Below, piece by piece: positions 8,142 to 17,508 of a DNA stretch of 64,000 nt (its first letter is position 1; each line of letters begins with the position of its first letter). The DNA is taken from assembly GCA_963830205.1 (NCBI GenBank), contig CAWHLP010000020.1, positions 1 through 64,000 on the forward strand. The letters are read 5' to 3'. The translations under genes were made by a program, and so were the position numbers. The DNA comes from CAVSRC01 sp963830205 (lineage in GTDB: Bacteria > Pseudomonadota > Alphaproteobacteria > Rhizobiales > Kaistiaceae). The notes under the pieces are model-generated. The model was not told the DNA's origin, did not search any database, and saw only the letters and a program-made list of their open reading frames with translations.

Positions 8142-9696
8142 TCAGGCTGGGCGCACTCGGCCCGCCCAGTCGCGATAGTTGACGCCGAGCGCGTCGAAAT
8201 GGCGGCGGTGGCCGTCGAGACGCCGCAGGAAATCCTCGTAGTCGCGCCCGTCCCGCCCGCTCCAGGCAACCTCCGCAAGCGCGCAGAGACGCGGAAAGAT
8301 CATGTATTCCGCGCGTTCCGGCGTGGGCACGTACTCCGTCCACAGCTTGGCGCCCGTCCCCAGCACGCGCTCCGCCTCGCGAGCGGAGAGCGCCTCGGGA
8401 ACCGGATCGAAGCCGTAGACGGTTTCGAGGGCGACGCAGCCGCCGATGGCCAGCGGCTCCCGGCTGCGATCCTCGCTCTGGTAATAGTCGAAATAGACGC
8501 TCTCGCGGGGCGTCATGATCACGTCGTGTCCGGCCTTGGCCGCCGCGATTCCGCCTTTCTCGCCACGCCACGACATCACCGTCGCTTCCCTGGCCAGCCC
8601 ACCTTCGAGGATCTCGTCCCAGCCGATCGGCCTGCGGCCGCGATCGTGGAGATACTTCGCGATCCGCCGGATGAAGTAGCTCTGCAACTCGTCCTCGTCG
8701 GCCAGCCCGAGCTCCCGCATGCGGGCCTGCATCTCTTCGCTGTTGCGCCACTCGGTCTTCAAGCACTCGTCGCCGCCGATATGGATGTACGGGCTCGGAA
8801 ACAGCTCCATCACTTCGTCGAGGACGTCCTCCATGAAGCGGATCGTCGGCTCGCGCACATTGAGGACATGCTCGCTGATGCCCCACTTGCGCGCGACCTC
8901 AACCGGTTCAGCAAGATTGCCCAGCGCAGAATAGGCCGCGATCGCCGCCTGCATGTGACCCGGCATATCGATCTCGGGCACGATCGTTATGTGCCGCTCG
9001 GCCGCATAGGCCACGACAGCGCGCACGTCGTCCTGGCTGTAGAAACCGCCGTGGCGCATGCCGTCATAGCGGTGAGGCGGTTCATCGAGATGGCCGACGA
9101 GGGTTTCGCTGCGCCAGGCACCGACCTCCGTCAGGCGCGGATATTTCCTGATCTCGAGCCGCCAGCCCTGGTCGTCCGTCAGGTGCCAGTGAAAGACGTT
9201 GAGCTTGTAGACGGCCATCAGATCGAGAAGCCGCTTGATGAACGAAACCGGCATGAAATAGCGCCCGGTATCAAGCATCAGGTCGCGCCAGGCGAAGCGA
9301 GGCTCATCGTCGATGCGGAGCGCAGGCAGCGTCCAGTCCAGGCTTTCCAGGCGCAGCCGAACCGAATGGCGAGCGGTCGAAGAGCTGCAAGAGGCTCTGC
9401 GTTCCGCGAAAAAGGCCCGCCGCGCTGCGCCCGGCAATGGAGATATCGTCCGGAGAAACCGTCAGGCGATAGCCCTCCTCGTGCGCGACGTCCCCATCCA
9501 GACGAAGACGGATGGCGTTCGGCCCCGAGGCCTCACTGCGAACTGGCAGTGGAAATCCGGTCGCGCTGCGCAGCCGCGATGCAAGGGACGTCGCCACCTG
9601 GGCGGCGCCGGGGCCGGCGGCAATAGTGGTCTCGGCCGAAAGGCGAAAGCGCCCCTCGCCCGGAACGAGGCGCTGTGGTCGTGGAATGATTGTCAT
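8142..9696 (-). CDS. GH20 beta-N-acetylhexosaminidase (one frameshift)
   Basis: The protein begins at an ATG at 9696 (MTIIPRPQRLVPGEGRF). It carries the GH20 N-terminal domain up to GTQSLLQLFDRSPFG, then must change frame near 9351-9354 to continue ESLDWTLPALRIDDEPRF. The barrel holds WHLTDDQGWRLEI, the catalytic pair in HIGGDEC, and WDEILEGG. Assembled length is about 517 residues, normal for GH20. The enzyme removes terminal GlcNAc/GalNAc from chitin-like or glycan substrates. Restoring two bases in the GCGC tract at the break rejoins both halves; as written the protein is split. Operon with the GNAT gene downstream. Confidence 0.8.
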
Positions 9697-10021
9697 GGGA
9701 AAAGAACTTCGAGGTTGAACTTGTTGTCGGCGCGCGGGACCGCCGCGGGATCATAGGAGCCAGCGGCCCGCTTGCCTATGTCAGCGCCTTCTACAGCTCC
9801 ATCGCGGCCATGCAATCCCAAAGCCAGGAGGTCGGTCGCCAAGCTGTCACGCCAACGTTGTGGTGACGCTCGGCCGCTACACCTATGCGGTGTGCGGCGA
9901 CGATTCCGTCGTGGCGCTGGAGAAGGTATGGGCACCTTTGTCGCTTGGCCCGCGGCTTGCCGCTGGCACGCATCGTGACTAAAGGTTCGACAGAACCAGG
10001 CACATAGGCCCGACACCCCCC
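9697..10021. other. Gap with unassigned, possibly decayed coding sequence
   Basis: Between the hexosaminidase start and the kinase. The plus strand reads RRGIIGASGPLAYVSAFYSS and then, after a frame change near 9850, VVTLGRYTYAVCGDDSVVAL. This looks protein-like but has no recognisable family and no intact frame. It may be a gene remnant. I saw no promoter or RNA structure that I could defend. Confidence 0.25.
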
Positions 10022-10975
10022 ATGATTGGAAAGGCGCCAATCGCCGTCGGCGGCGAGAATCTGATCGACTACGTGGACCGGGAAGGCGTCGCCACGGCCT
10101 ACCCTGGCGGATCGCCCTACAACGTCGCCATGGCTCTCGGGCGGCTGGGCGCGGACGTGACCTATATCTCGCCGATCTCCGCCGACCATTGGGGCGACCT
10201 GCTGGCCGAGACACTGATCGATGCGCACGTCGTCCTTTCCGGCGGTCGGCGACCGGAACCGACGACGATGGCGCGCGTGACGGTAACCGAGGGCATTCCG
10301 TCATACAGCTTCGAGCGCGACGGCACCGCGGAAAGGGCGGTTACGATCGCGAGTCTCAGAGCCGCTCTTCCCGCCAACGCACAGGCAATCCATACCGGAT
10401 CCCTGACGCTGACCGATGGCGCCGACGCGGATGCCTGGGAGAGATTTTGCGCCGCATGTTTTGACGAGGGGCTGTTGGTGTCCCTCGACCCGAACGTGCG
10501 GGTTTCGGTGATCTCCGACTTCGCCGGCTATCGGGAGCGCATCAGGCGCATGTGCGGGCGCACGCATCTCATCAAACTCAGCAACGAGGATCTCGCGGCC
10601 CTGTTTCCCGTTCTTGCGCAGGAAGCCGCCATCGCGGCGTTGCGCGATGCCGCGTCGGCTCGGCTCGTCGTCCTCACCAAAGGGGGCGACGGCACAAGCG
10701 CCTGGCTGGACGGCAACCGCATCGACGTGCCGGCCGAAACCATAGCGCAGCTTGCCGATACCGTCGGCGCGGGCGATACCTTTTCGGCGGCCTTGCTCGC
10801 TGGTCTGGCGGAAATCGGCGCCCTCTCGCCGAAGGGGCTCGAAACACTGACACACGAGACGTTGCACGCCCTGTTGCGGCGTGCCAACGCTGCGGCAGCA
10901 CTCAATTGCGCGCGCGCTGGCTGCGACCCGCCAACGCAAGCCGAACTCGAAGCAGCCCTTCTTCACAAGGCATGA
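10022..10975 (+). CDS. PfkB-family carbohydrate kinase (fructokinase-like)
   Basis: A 317-residue ribokinase/PfkB sugar kinase. The N-terminus is AVGGENLIDYV, followed by the substrate-binding GGSPYNVAMALGRLGA. The catalytic signature DTVGAGDTFSAALLAG with the base Asp lies near residue 250. It phosphorylates a sugar with ATP; fructokinase-like sequence features are clearest, but specificity is not provable here. The transaldolase gene follows after 6 bases, suggesting sugar-phosphate processing. Sequence before the ATG shows no strong ribosome binding site. Confidence 0.85.
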   Translation: MIGKAPIAVGGENLIDYVDREGVATAYPGGSPYNVAMALGRLGADVTYISPISADHWGDLLAETLIDAHVVLSGGRRPEPTTMARVTVTEGIPSYSFERDGTAERAVTIASLRAALPANAQAIHTGSLTLTDGADADAWERFCAACFDEGLLVSLDPNVRVSVISDFAGYRERIRRMCGRTHLIKLSNEDLAALFPVLAQEAAIAALRDAASARLVVLTKGGDGTSAWLDGNRIDVPAETIAQLADTVGAGDTFSAALLAGLAEIGALSPKGLETLTHETLHALLRRANAAAALNCARAGCDPPTQAELEAALLHKA

Positions 10976-10981
10976 ACTGAG

Positions 10982-11641
10982 ATGGAACTCCTCATCGACA
11001 CAGCGGACGTCCAAGCCTGGCAGGAGTTGATGCCCACCGGGATATTCATGGGGATCACGACAAACCCGCTTCTGGCCAAACGTGCCGGGCTCTCCTATCG
11101 CGACATGGACTGGGCCGGGCTGACCCGGCGGGCCGCCGATCTCGGCGCCAAGGAACTCCACGGCCAGGTCTTCGGACCCGTGGAGGGATATGTCGATTGG
11201 GCGGGGACGTTCTACGAACACGGGCGCAAGGCGGGCATCAGAACGGTCGTCAAGGTGCCGCTGACCGAGGCGGGCATCCGGGCGACGCCGTCCATCAAGG
11301 CCCTGGGTGGCGGGATCCTGATGACGGCGGCCTATGCCGCGAGCCAGATGTTTGTCGCGGCTGCCCTGGGCGCCGACTACATCGCCCCGTATTTCGGCCG
11401 GATGATCGAGAAGAACCTGCCGGCCTTCGAGGCCATGGAACAGATGCTTGCCATCGGCCGGCTGTCCGGAGGTCGAACGAAGATCCTGGTCGCTTCGATC
11501 CGCAATGTCGGCCAGATGGCGCAGCTCGCCAGACTCGGCCTCGATTGCTTCACCATCGCCCCGGCAGTCGCCCGCGAATTGATGAACGACCAGGAAACCG
11601 TTGCGGCGGCCAAGGAGTTCGAGGTCGCGGCGTCGCAATGA
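10982..11641 (+). CDS. Transaldolase / fructose-6-phosphate aldolase-type
   Basis: 219 residues, the short type-3 transaldolase or F6P-aldolase size. Schiff-base Lys91 lies in TVVKVPLT. GITTNPLLAKRAG (24-36), YIAPYFGRM and LVASIRN are family motifs. It cleaves or transfers a dihydroxyacetone unit between sugar phosphates in the cytoplasm. It is paired with the PfkB kinase, 6 bases apart, as a small operon. Confidence 0.85.
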   Translation: MELLIDTADVQAWQELMPTGIFMGITTNPLLAKRAGLSYRDMDWAGLTRRAADLGAKELHGQVFGPVEGYVDWAGTFYEHGRKAGIRTVVKVPLTEAGIRATPSIKALGGGILMTAAYAASQMFVAAALGADYIAPYFGRMIEKNLPAFEAMEQMLAIGRLSGGRTKILVASIRNVGQMAQLARLGLDCFTIAPAVARELMNDQETVAAAKEFEVAASQ

Positions 11642-11662
11642 CGTCCGCTCCCCCTTGAGAAG

Positions 11663-12215
11663 CTAGCCAACCTCGCCGGTGCCGTCGTTGCCCTGCTTGT
11701 TGTGCAGCACCTCAAGCCAGGCGAACAGGTCGACTTCGCGCAACGAATAGCCAAGTGCGCGGTAGTCGAGGTAGTCCGCCGTCACCGGTCCGCGTTCCGC
11801 TTGCCTTCCTCGGCCGGGCGCGGCTCGATGGTGTTTCCCGTCGGCCAGTCCTTCGACAGGCCCCTGAACATCGGGTAGCGGTCGGAGAGGTGACCATCGA
11901 GCGCGGCGATGAACTTGTGCTGGGATTCGAGCGGCAGCGCCCCGATGAAGCGTTGCAGGACCACCGACATCTCGTCGTCGTTGAGCAGCAGCTTCCACAG
12001 CGTCCTGGTGAATTCTGCGCCGAGCCGGTTCTGCTGGAACTCCCAGGCGATGGCGCGGGCACCGTTGTCAATGAATACCTGACGCAGCGAATTGGGATCC
12101 TTGAGAAGCCGCTTGCGCAACAGGTCGAGCTGCTTCTCGAAGAACCGGACGCCGTCAACGGCCTCGCGCTGCGGCGCCTGGCTGACCCACGCGGGACTGC
12201 CGAAGCCGGGCAGTC
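11663..12215 (-). pseudogene. C-terminal fragment of an unidentified protein
   Basis: From 12215 leftward an open frame without a start reads FGSPAWVSQAPQREAVDGVRF, then LRKRLLKDPNSLRQVFIDNG and LNDDEMSVVLQRFIGALPLE, ending KRNADR. A frame change near 11790 continues as VTADYLDYRALGYSLREVD to a stop at 11663. It is helical and charged, and I recognise no family. It abuts the DUF1667 gene exactly where that gene loses its natural end, so it looks like the tail of another gene joined there by deletion or rearrangement. Confidence 0.5.
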
Positions 12216-12569
12216 ACGGGCCGCAACGAAGTTGACGCCGAGGCCGAGGGCGTTGGCCAGCACCACGCTGTCGGCCTTCACCGGCGCGGTCACTGCGACC
12301 TTCCGGAGCTCGCCGAGGCAGGCGAAGATCGATTCCTTCGGAACGGGCTGATCGGACACGACCGGCAGCAGCGCCAGCGCACCGCCGTTGACGCGCACGG
12401 TCGTGGTGACCATGCGCTTCGGCGCGACGACCTCTTCCCTGACGTAGGCCCTGCCCTTCTTGCAGGTGTAGCCGTGCATCTCGACAACGACGCCGTCCTC
12501 GATGACGACCTCGCCGTCGCAGCCGGTCGGGCAACCGATACAGAGAACGGATTGCGCCCGCCGCGTCAT
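12216..12569 (-). CDS. DUF1667 protein, 3' end replaced by junction
   Basis: The protein starts MTRRAQSVLCIGCPTGCDGE. Cys10, Cys13, Cys17 and the Cys in GYTCKKG are the family's conserved metal/Fe-S-type ligands. The conserved body runs to LGVNFVAARD (codon 118), where DUF1667 proteins normally finish within a few residues. Here the frame reads on into foreign sequence as far as 11712. DUF1667 genes habitually accompany GlpA-like and FAD oxidoreductase genes, as here. ATGA overlap with the upstream gene indicates translational coupling. Confidence 0.7.
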
Positions 12570-13873
12570 GCGGTTCTCTCTGCGGCCGGTTCGTCCTCAG
12601 CCCCGTGTTCTTCCAGCACGGGCGCCACGGTGAACCTGATCTCGCGGGCCGCGCCGATCTTTTCCCAGGGGACGTCGGCGACAATCATCTCGCTCGGCTT
12701 GACGGCCTCGTAGTAGCGCTCCCAGGCGACGCGATCGTCCGTGTGAAGGCGCAGCATGGATGCGCCCAGAGGCAGCAACGCACGCATATAGAAGCGCACG
12801 GAATACCCTTCCGCGGGCGGCGACAATTTTTGCGGCACGACGTAGCGGATCCCGTCGCCGGCGATGACGGCTCGTTGGTCGTTGACCTCCGGCAGCTCTC
12901 CCAGGGCGTACAATGCTGCCGAACGCCCGGCGATCTCGGCTTCCTGCGACACCCAGTCGACCAGATCGTGCACGTGCAACACGTTGCCGGCCGCAAAGGT
13001 GCCGGCAAGGTTGGTCCGCCGGAACTGATCGACGATGGCGCCGCCCGTCACCGGGTCGATTTCCAGCGCATGGGCGCGGCCGAGTTCGTTTTCGGGGATC
13101 AACCCGACCGACAGGAGGACGCAGTCGCAATCCACGTCGAATTCGGTACCCGGAACCGGGATCATCTTCTCGTCGACGCGGGCGACGGTGACCCCGGTGA
13201 CGCGATCCTCACCGTGCACGGCGACGACGCTGTGGCTGAGATGGAGCGGGATCGCAAAATCTTCGAGACACTGCACGATGTTGCGGTTGAGGCCGTTCGA
13301 GTAGGGCATGATCTCGAACACGCCCTTCACCGTGGCGCCTTCGAGCGTCATGCGGCGCGCCATGATCAGGCCGATATCGCCGGAGCCGACGATCACCACC
13401 TCGCGGCCGGGAAGGTAACCTTCCATGTTGACCATGCGTTGCGCGGCGCCGGCCGTGAACACGCCGGCCGGCCGGCTGCCCGGAATGCGGATCGCGCCGC
13501 GCGTCCGCTCGCGGCAGCCCATGGAATAGACCACCGAGGCCGCGGTGACGACGCGCAGACCGTGCTCGGGATTGACGCTGGTCACGATGCCGCCGGGATC
13601 GGCGGAGAGCACCGTCGTGTCGAGCCACACATCGATGCCCGCCGCCTTCACCAGCTCGATGTAGCGATGGGCATAGCCCGGCCCGGTCAGTTCCAGATCG
13701 AAGCGGTGCAGGCCGAAACCGTTGTGGATGCATTGTTGCAGGATGCCGCCGAGCTCACGGTCGCGCTCGATGATCAGCACCCGCTTGGCGCCCGCCTCCT
13801 TGGCGGCGAGCGCCGCCGCCATCCCGGCCGGACCGCCGCCGATCGTCACCACGTCGTAGCGGAACTCAGGCAT
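12566..13873 (-). CDS. FAD/NAD(P)-dependent oxidoreductase of GlpA-DUF1667 set
   Basis: A 435-residue pyridine-nucleotide-disulfide-type flavoprotein. The FAD motif is GGGPAGMAAALAAKEAG (12-28), there is a redox-like CIHNGFGLHRFD segment, the second Rossmann motif is VGSGDIG, and the FAD site ends TFAAGNVLHVHDLVDW. In GlpA-like/DUF1667 operons this subunit probably passes electrons from the dehydrogenase subunit. It overlaps the upstream gene by 8 bases and the DUF1667 gene by 4, so all three form one complex-encoding unit. Confidence 0.8.
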   Translation of the reverse strand: MPEFRYDVVTIGGGPAGMAAALAAKEAGAKRVLIIERDRELGGILQQCIHNGFGLHRFDLELTGPGYAHRYIELVKAAGIDVWLDTTVLSADPGGIVTSVNPEHGLRVVTAASVVYSMGCRERTRGAIRIPGSRPAGVFTAGAAQRMVNMEGYLPGREVVIVGSGDIGLIMARRMTLEGATVKGVFEIMPYSNGLNRNIVQCLEDFAIPLHLSHSVVAVHGEDRVTGVTVARVDEKMIPVPGTEFDVDCDCVLLSVGLIPENELGRAHALEIDPVTGGAIVDQFRRTNLAGTFAAGNVLHVHDLVDWVSQEAEIAGRSAALYALGELPEVNDQRAVIAGDGIRYVVPQKLSPPAEGYSVRFYMRALLPLGASMLRLHTDDRVAWERYYEAVKPSEMIVADVPWEKIGAAREIRFTVAPVLEEHGAEDEPAAERTA

Positions 13874-15372
13874 GGCTGAGCTCCGCGGGCTCGGGTTCGG
13901 CGGGCGGCAGATCGCGGTCGAGATAGAGCCACGAGTCGGCGCTGTCCTTGCGCACCGCCGTCACCGGTATGCCCAGTTCGCGCGCGAGGATCGCGGTCAC
14001 CCGCGGCCCGCAGAAGCCGCCCTGGCAGCGGCCCATGCCGGCGCGCACGCGCCGCTTGACGCCGTCCATGGTCGAGGCCCCGCCCGGGGCGTGGATGGCG
14101 GCCACGATTTCGGCTTCGCTGATCGACTCGCAGCGGCAGATGATGCGGCCATAGAGCGGGTTCGCCGCGATCAGCTTCGCCCGCTCGGCAGCACTCATTT
14201 CGGCGAATTTCGGCCGGACCGGGTTGACCGGCAGGTAGGCCGGGTTGGGCACCAGCTTGAGGCCCGCTTCGGCGAGAAAGTCGACGACCGTTTCGGCGAT
14301 GGCGGGGGCAGCGGTCAGGCCCGGCGACTGGATGCCGGCGGCATGCACCAGCCCGCGGACGACCGGAGACAGGCCGATGACGAAGTCTTTGCCGGCGACA
14401 GCCCTGACGCCCGCGAATTCGGTGATGGCGTTGGCCAGTGGCAACTTCGGCACCATGCGCTGGGCGCCGGAAATGATCTCGGTGAAGCCGCCGCGGGTGG
14501 TCTCGTGGTCCTCCGAGTCGCCGATATCGCTTGCGTTCGGGCCGATGAAGACATTGCCGTGAACGGTCGGCGCCACCAGGATGCCCTTGGACACTTTGCT
14601 CGGGGTCGGGAAGACGACCGAGCGCACCAGGTCGCTGACCGAGTGGTCGAACAGGATGTATTCCCCGCGCCTGGGCTTGATGGTGATGCTTTCGTCGCCG
14701 GCCATCGCCGCGACCTCGCCCGAATGGACCCCGGCGGCGTTGACGACGAAGGGTGCCTCGATGCGGCCGAGTGTGGTCTCCACGGCCATCGCCCGGTCGC
14801 CGACGACGTCGATGTCGGTGACCGCGCAGCCGGTGACGATGCGCGCACCGTTGAGCACGGCGTTCTCGGCAAACGCGAATGTCGCCGTGAACGGGCAGAC
14901 GATGGCGGCGGTCGGCGCCCACAATGCGCCCGATGACGTCCGGCGAAAGATTGGGCTCATGGGCGAGCACCTCGTCGCGGCTCCACAGGGCGAGGCCGGT
15001 GACCCCGTTCTCGATGCCGCGGCGGCGAAGCTCTTCGAGCGTGGCGCGCTGGGTTTCGTCGAGCGCCACGACCAGGGACCCCACCCGGCGCCGCGGGATG
15101 CCGAGGTCCTCGCTGATCTCCCTGTAGAGCTGCGCCCCGCGCACGTTGAGCCGCGCCTTCCAGGTGCCCGGCTCGTTGTCGAAGCCGGCGTGCAGGATGC
15201 CGCTGTTGGCCTTCGACGTGCCCATCGCCACGTCGGGCGCGCGTTCGAGCAAAACGACACTCAGGGAATAGCGGGACAATTCGCGCGCAATCGCGCAGCC
15301 GACAACGCCGCCGCCAATGACGACGACGTCCGCCTGTCTTGGAAGTCGAGCCGCGGCGACGCGCTCAACCAT
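13866..15372 (-). CDS. GlpA-like FAD dehydrogenase with Bfd-type Fe-S domain (one frameshift)
   Basis: It starts at ATG 15372 (MVERVAAARLPRQADVVVIG), with the FAD site GGGVVGCAIARELSRY and the substrate loop TSKANSGILHAGFD. The frame breaks near 14926-14930 after LSPDVIG and resumes as ALWAPTAAIVCPFTATF. The C-terminal domain has CRCES and GRCQGGFCGPR, a bacterioferritin-associated-ferredoxin-like [2Fe-2S] site. Assembled length about 502 residues. It is related to anaerobic glycerol-3-phosphate dehydrogenase and other 2-hydroxy-acid or polyol-phosphate dehydrogenases. Adding CG at the GGGCGCA tract restores a single frame. Substrate unknown. Confidence 0.8.
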
Positions 15373-15616
15373 GCCAGTTCCTTTCCGATTTCGGCCGGCG
15401 ATGCCAGCCGCAGCCGGACTGCCGCCGGTGCGCGCGGTGATGACCGGGCCGGGTGCTTGAAGACCCGGCGGCGCACCGTCCGCACGAAGCAGTCGGTGGC
15501 CCATCTGGACGACCCACGGACCGGCTCCCACGGTGGAAACTAGCGCTTGCCGTTGTCCGCGCCCTGAGGTGGATCAACACCCGGTTTCCTGGCTCATTCC
15601 CGCCAAAAACGAGGTT

Positions 15617-15692
15617 CCGCAGACCATTCGCTGCGACGTAAGTCTACCGCAACCCCACGGCCCGACGAAGACGGCGAATTTGCCCGAGGCGG
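15617..15692 (-). pseudogene. Remnant of MalK-type ATPase Walker A region
   Basis: The minus strand reads SGKFAVFVGPWGCGRLTSQR then MVCG, a damaged Walker A. Base by base it is close to the intact gene's segment around 18480-18550 (SGEFAVFVGPSGCGKST). Lys and Ser of the P-loop are lost. The rest of the 15373-15698 gap shows no gene. It is probably the scar of a duplicated or deleted transporter ATPase gene. Confidence 0.65.
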
Positions 15693-15698
15693 CCGACG

Positions 15699-16586
15699 TC
15701 AGAACCCGGGCCGGACCGGCCTTGCCGGCTCGCGCAGCCGGTTGATCTGCTCCATCGAGAGGCGCGCCGCCTCGCGCACGTTCCCCTTCAGGACCGTGTC
15801 GTAGTAGCGGAAGGACTCGTATTCGACGCTCATGCAGCCGTCGTAGCCGGTGTCGGCGAGCGCGGCGAAGAAGGCGGTCCAGTCGATCCGGCCTTCGCCG
15901 AGCATCGGAAAGACGAAGCGGCCTCCATCGGCCGTTCCGGCAGCATCCTTGAGGTGCACGTGCTTGATGCGCTTCTTCTGCTGCCACTGGCGAATGACCC
16001 AATCGACATCCTCCAGGCCAACCAGGACATCGTGCGAGGGATCGTAGTTGACCCCCAGGCGCGGACTGTCGAACGTTTCGATGAGGTGGCGCGTGGTGAA
16101 GAAGTCGTGGCAGACCATGCCCCAAACGCCTTCGACGGCGAGATCGACGCCGAGCGCCTCGGCGCGTTTCACCGAGGCCTCTGCGCCGGAGAGGATGCGG
16201 TCCCAGGCAGCCGAATAGGTGATGTTCTTTCCGACGACCAGGGCGGCCGGATTCCAGCTCGCCGGGCCGCTGAAAAGGTTGATCGCCGGTGGGGACTCGA
16301 CCTCGCTCGCTATCTCGATGCTCTTCACGACCGTGTCGATGCGCTGCCGGAACAGCGCCTCGTCGGTTGTCACCATGTCCTGCTGGACGACCAGCTCGCC
16401 GACCTGCAGGCCGAATTTCCGCGGCAGCCTGATCAGCGCAACCAGTTCGGCGCGCGGCTTCGCCTGCACATCGAAATGCGCCATCGTCCAGCCGACCGCG
16501 CCGTAGCCCAGTTCCGCCAGGCTTTCGCAGACCGCCTCGGGCGCCATCGTGGCGTAGCCGAGGCTCGCCATGAATTCGAGGGTCAC
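15699..16586 (-). CDS. Sugar phosphate isomerase/epimerase (AP endonuclease-2-like TIM barrel)
   Basis: 295 residues from a GTG at 16586, chosen because GAGGGAGGGGGC lies just upstream; an ATG at 16571 is an alternative. Barrel motifs with metal ligands include AVEGVWGMV, LGVNYDPSHDVL, KHVHLKDAAG and SVEYESF. It is a cytoplasmic xylose-isomerase-like enzyme acting on a sugar or sugar derivative. It closes the importer operon, 10 bases after the epimerase gene. Confidence 0.8.
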   Translation of the reverse strand: MTLEFMASLGYATMAPEAVCESLAELGYGAVGWTMAHFDVQAKPRAELVALIRLPRKFGLQVGELVVQQDMVTTDEALFRQRIDTVVKSIEIASEVESPPAINLFSGPASWNPAALVVGKNITYSAAWDRILSGAEASVKRAEALGVDLAVEGVWGMVCHDFFTTRHLIETFDSPRLGVNYDPSHDVLVGLEDVDWVIRQWQQKKRIKHVHLKDAAGTADGGRFVFPMLGEGRIDWTAFFAALADTGYDGCMSVEYESFRYYDTVLKGNVREAARLSMEQINRLREPARPVRPGF

Positions 16587-16596
16587 GCCCCCTCCC

Positions 16597-17508
16597 TCAC
16601 GCCGTGTAGAGGTAGAATTCGCGGTAGGTGTGGCGCGGCTGGTAGCCGAGCTTCCGCGCCGGCGTGGCAATGTCGAAAAACGGCGCGTAGGGGTCCTTTT
16701 CATAGACTTCCGGCTGCTTCAGCTCGGGCACGCTGCCCCACAGGGCGGCGGCCTGCTCGAGCGTCGTGCGCCGGGTGAAGAGGCTGTTCAGCGTGTCGGG
16801 GGCGTGGGCGAAGAAGACCTCGTAGGGGAAGTCGGGCCGCGCCGCGGCAACATCATAATCGAGCGCCGCGGCAATCATCCCGGCGACGTCCTCAGGCATC
16901 ACGTAGCTGCCGACCCAGTCGGCCCGCGCCGCGTTGCCGCGGTTCGCAAGCATGTCCCGGACGTCATCCTTGCAGCGCCTGTCGAGCAGCACGTAGTGCA
17001 GCCGGATGGAGAGGGTCGGGATGCGGAAGGCGCGGGCGTATTCCTCGAACAGCCGCTCACCGAAATATTTGGACAGGCTGTAGCTCTCGTGTGGCCAGCA
17101 CGGATGGTCGCCGTCGATCGGCAGGTAGGCCGGCTTGTAGTTGATGCGGCGGATGCCGTAGCCGAGGCCGGAGTCGGATCCGCCATAGATGAGCTTCTTC
17201 ACCCCCGCCTTCCGGCACGCCTCGGCGATGGCGTAACTGGAGACGACGTTGACGCGCAGGATCTCCGGCCCCTCTGCGACGAAGGAATTGGGAATCGCGG
17301 CAAGGTGGACGACGGCGTCCTGGCCCTCCACGGCCGTCACCGCCGCGCTCTCGCTGGTCAGATCGCAGGCCATCCATTCAATGTCGGGGGAACGGGCGGC
17401 CGTGTCCGGCACGCTGATGTCGGCAACGCGCACCTGGTGCAGCTGGCTGAGGCGGCGAACGACCGTCTGGCCGACCTCGCCGTTTCCCCCGGTGACGAGT
17501 ACCTTCAT
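16597..17508 (-). CDS. NAD-dependent epimerase/dehydratase (extended SDR)
   Basis: 303 residues. The NAD motif is VTGGNGEVGQTV at the N-terminus, followed by HLAAIPNSF. The catalytic YSLSK pair lies near residue 143, with YVMPEDVA later. It resembles uronate-dehydrogenase-like and NDP-sugar epimerase proteins found in sugar-uptake operons. It overlaps the ATPase stop by 4 bases (ATGA-type coupling), so its substrate is probably the imported sugar or its derivative. Confidence 0.8.
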   Translation of the reverse strand: MKVLVTGGNGEVGQTVVRRLSQLHQVRVADISVPDTAARSPDIEWMACDLTSESAAVTAVEGQDAVVHLAAIPNSFVAEGPEILRVNVVSSYAIAEACRKAGVKKLIYGGSDSGLGYGIRRINYKPAYLPIDGDHPCWPHESYSLSKYFGERLFEEYARAFRIPTLSIRLHYVLLDRRCKDDVRDMLANRGNAARADWVGSYVMPEDVAGMIAAALDYDVAAARPDFPYEVFFAHAPDTLNSLFTRRTTLEQAAALWGSVPELKQPEVYEKDPYAPFFDIATPARKLGYQPRHTYREFYLYTA

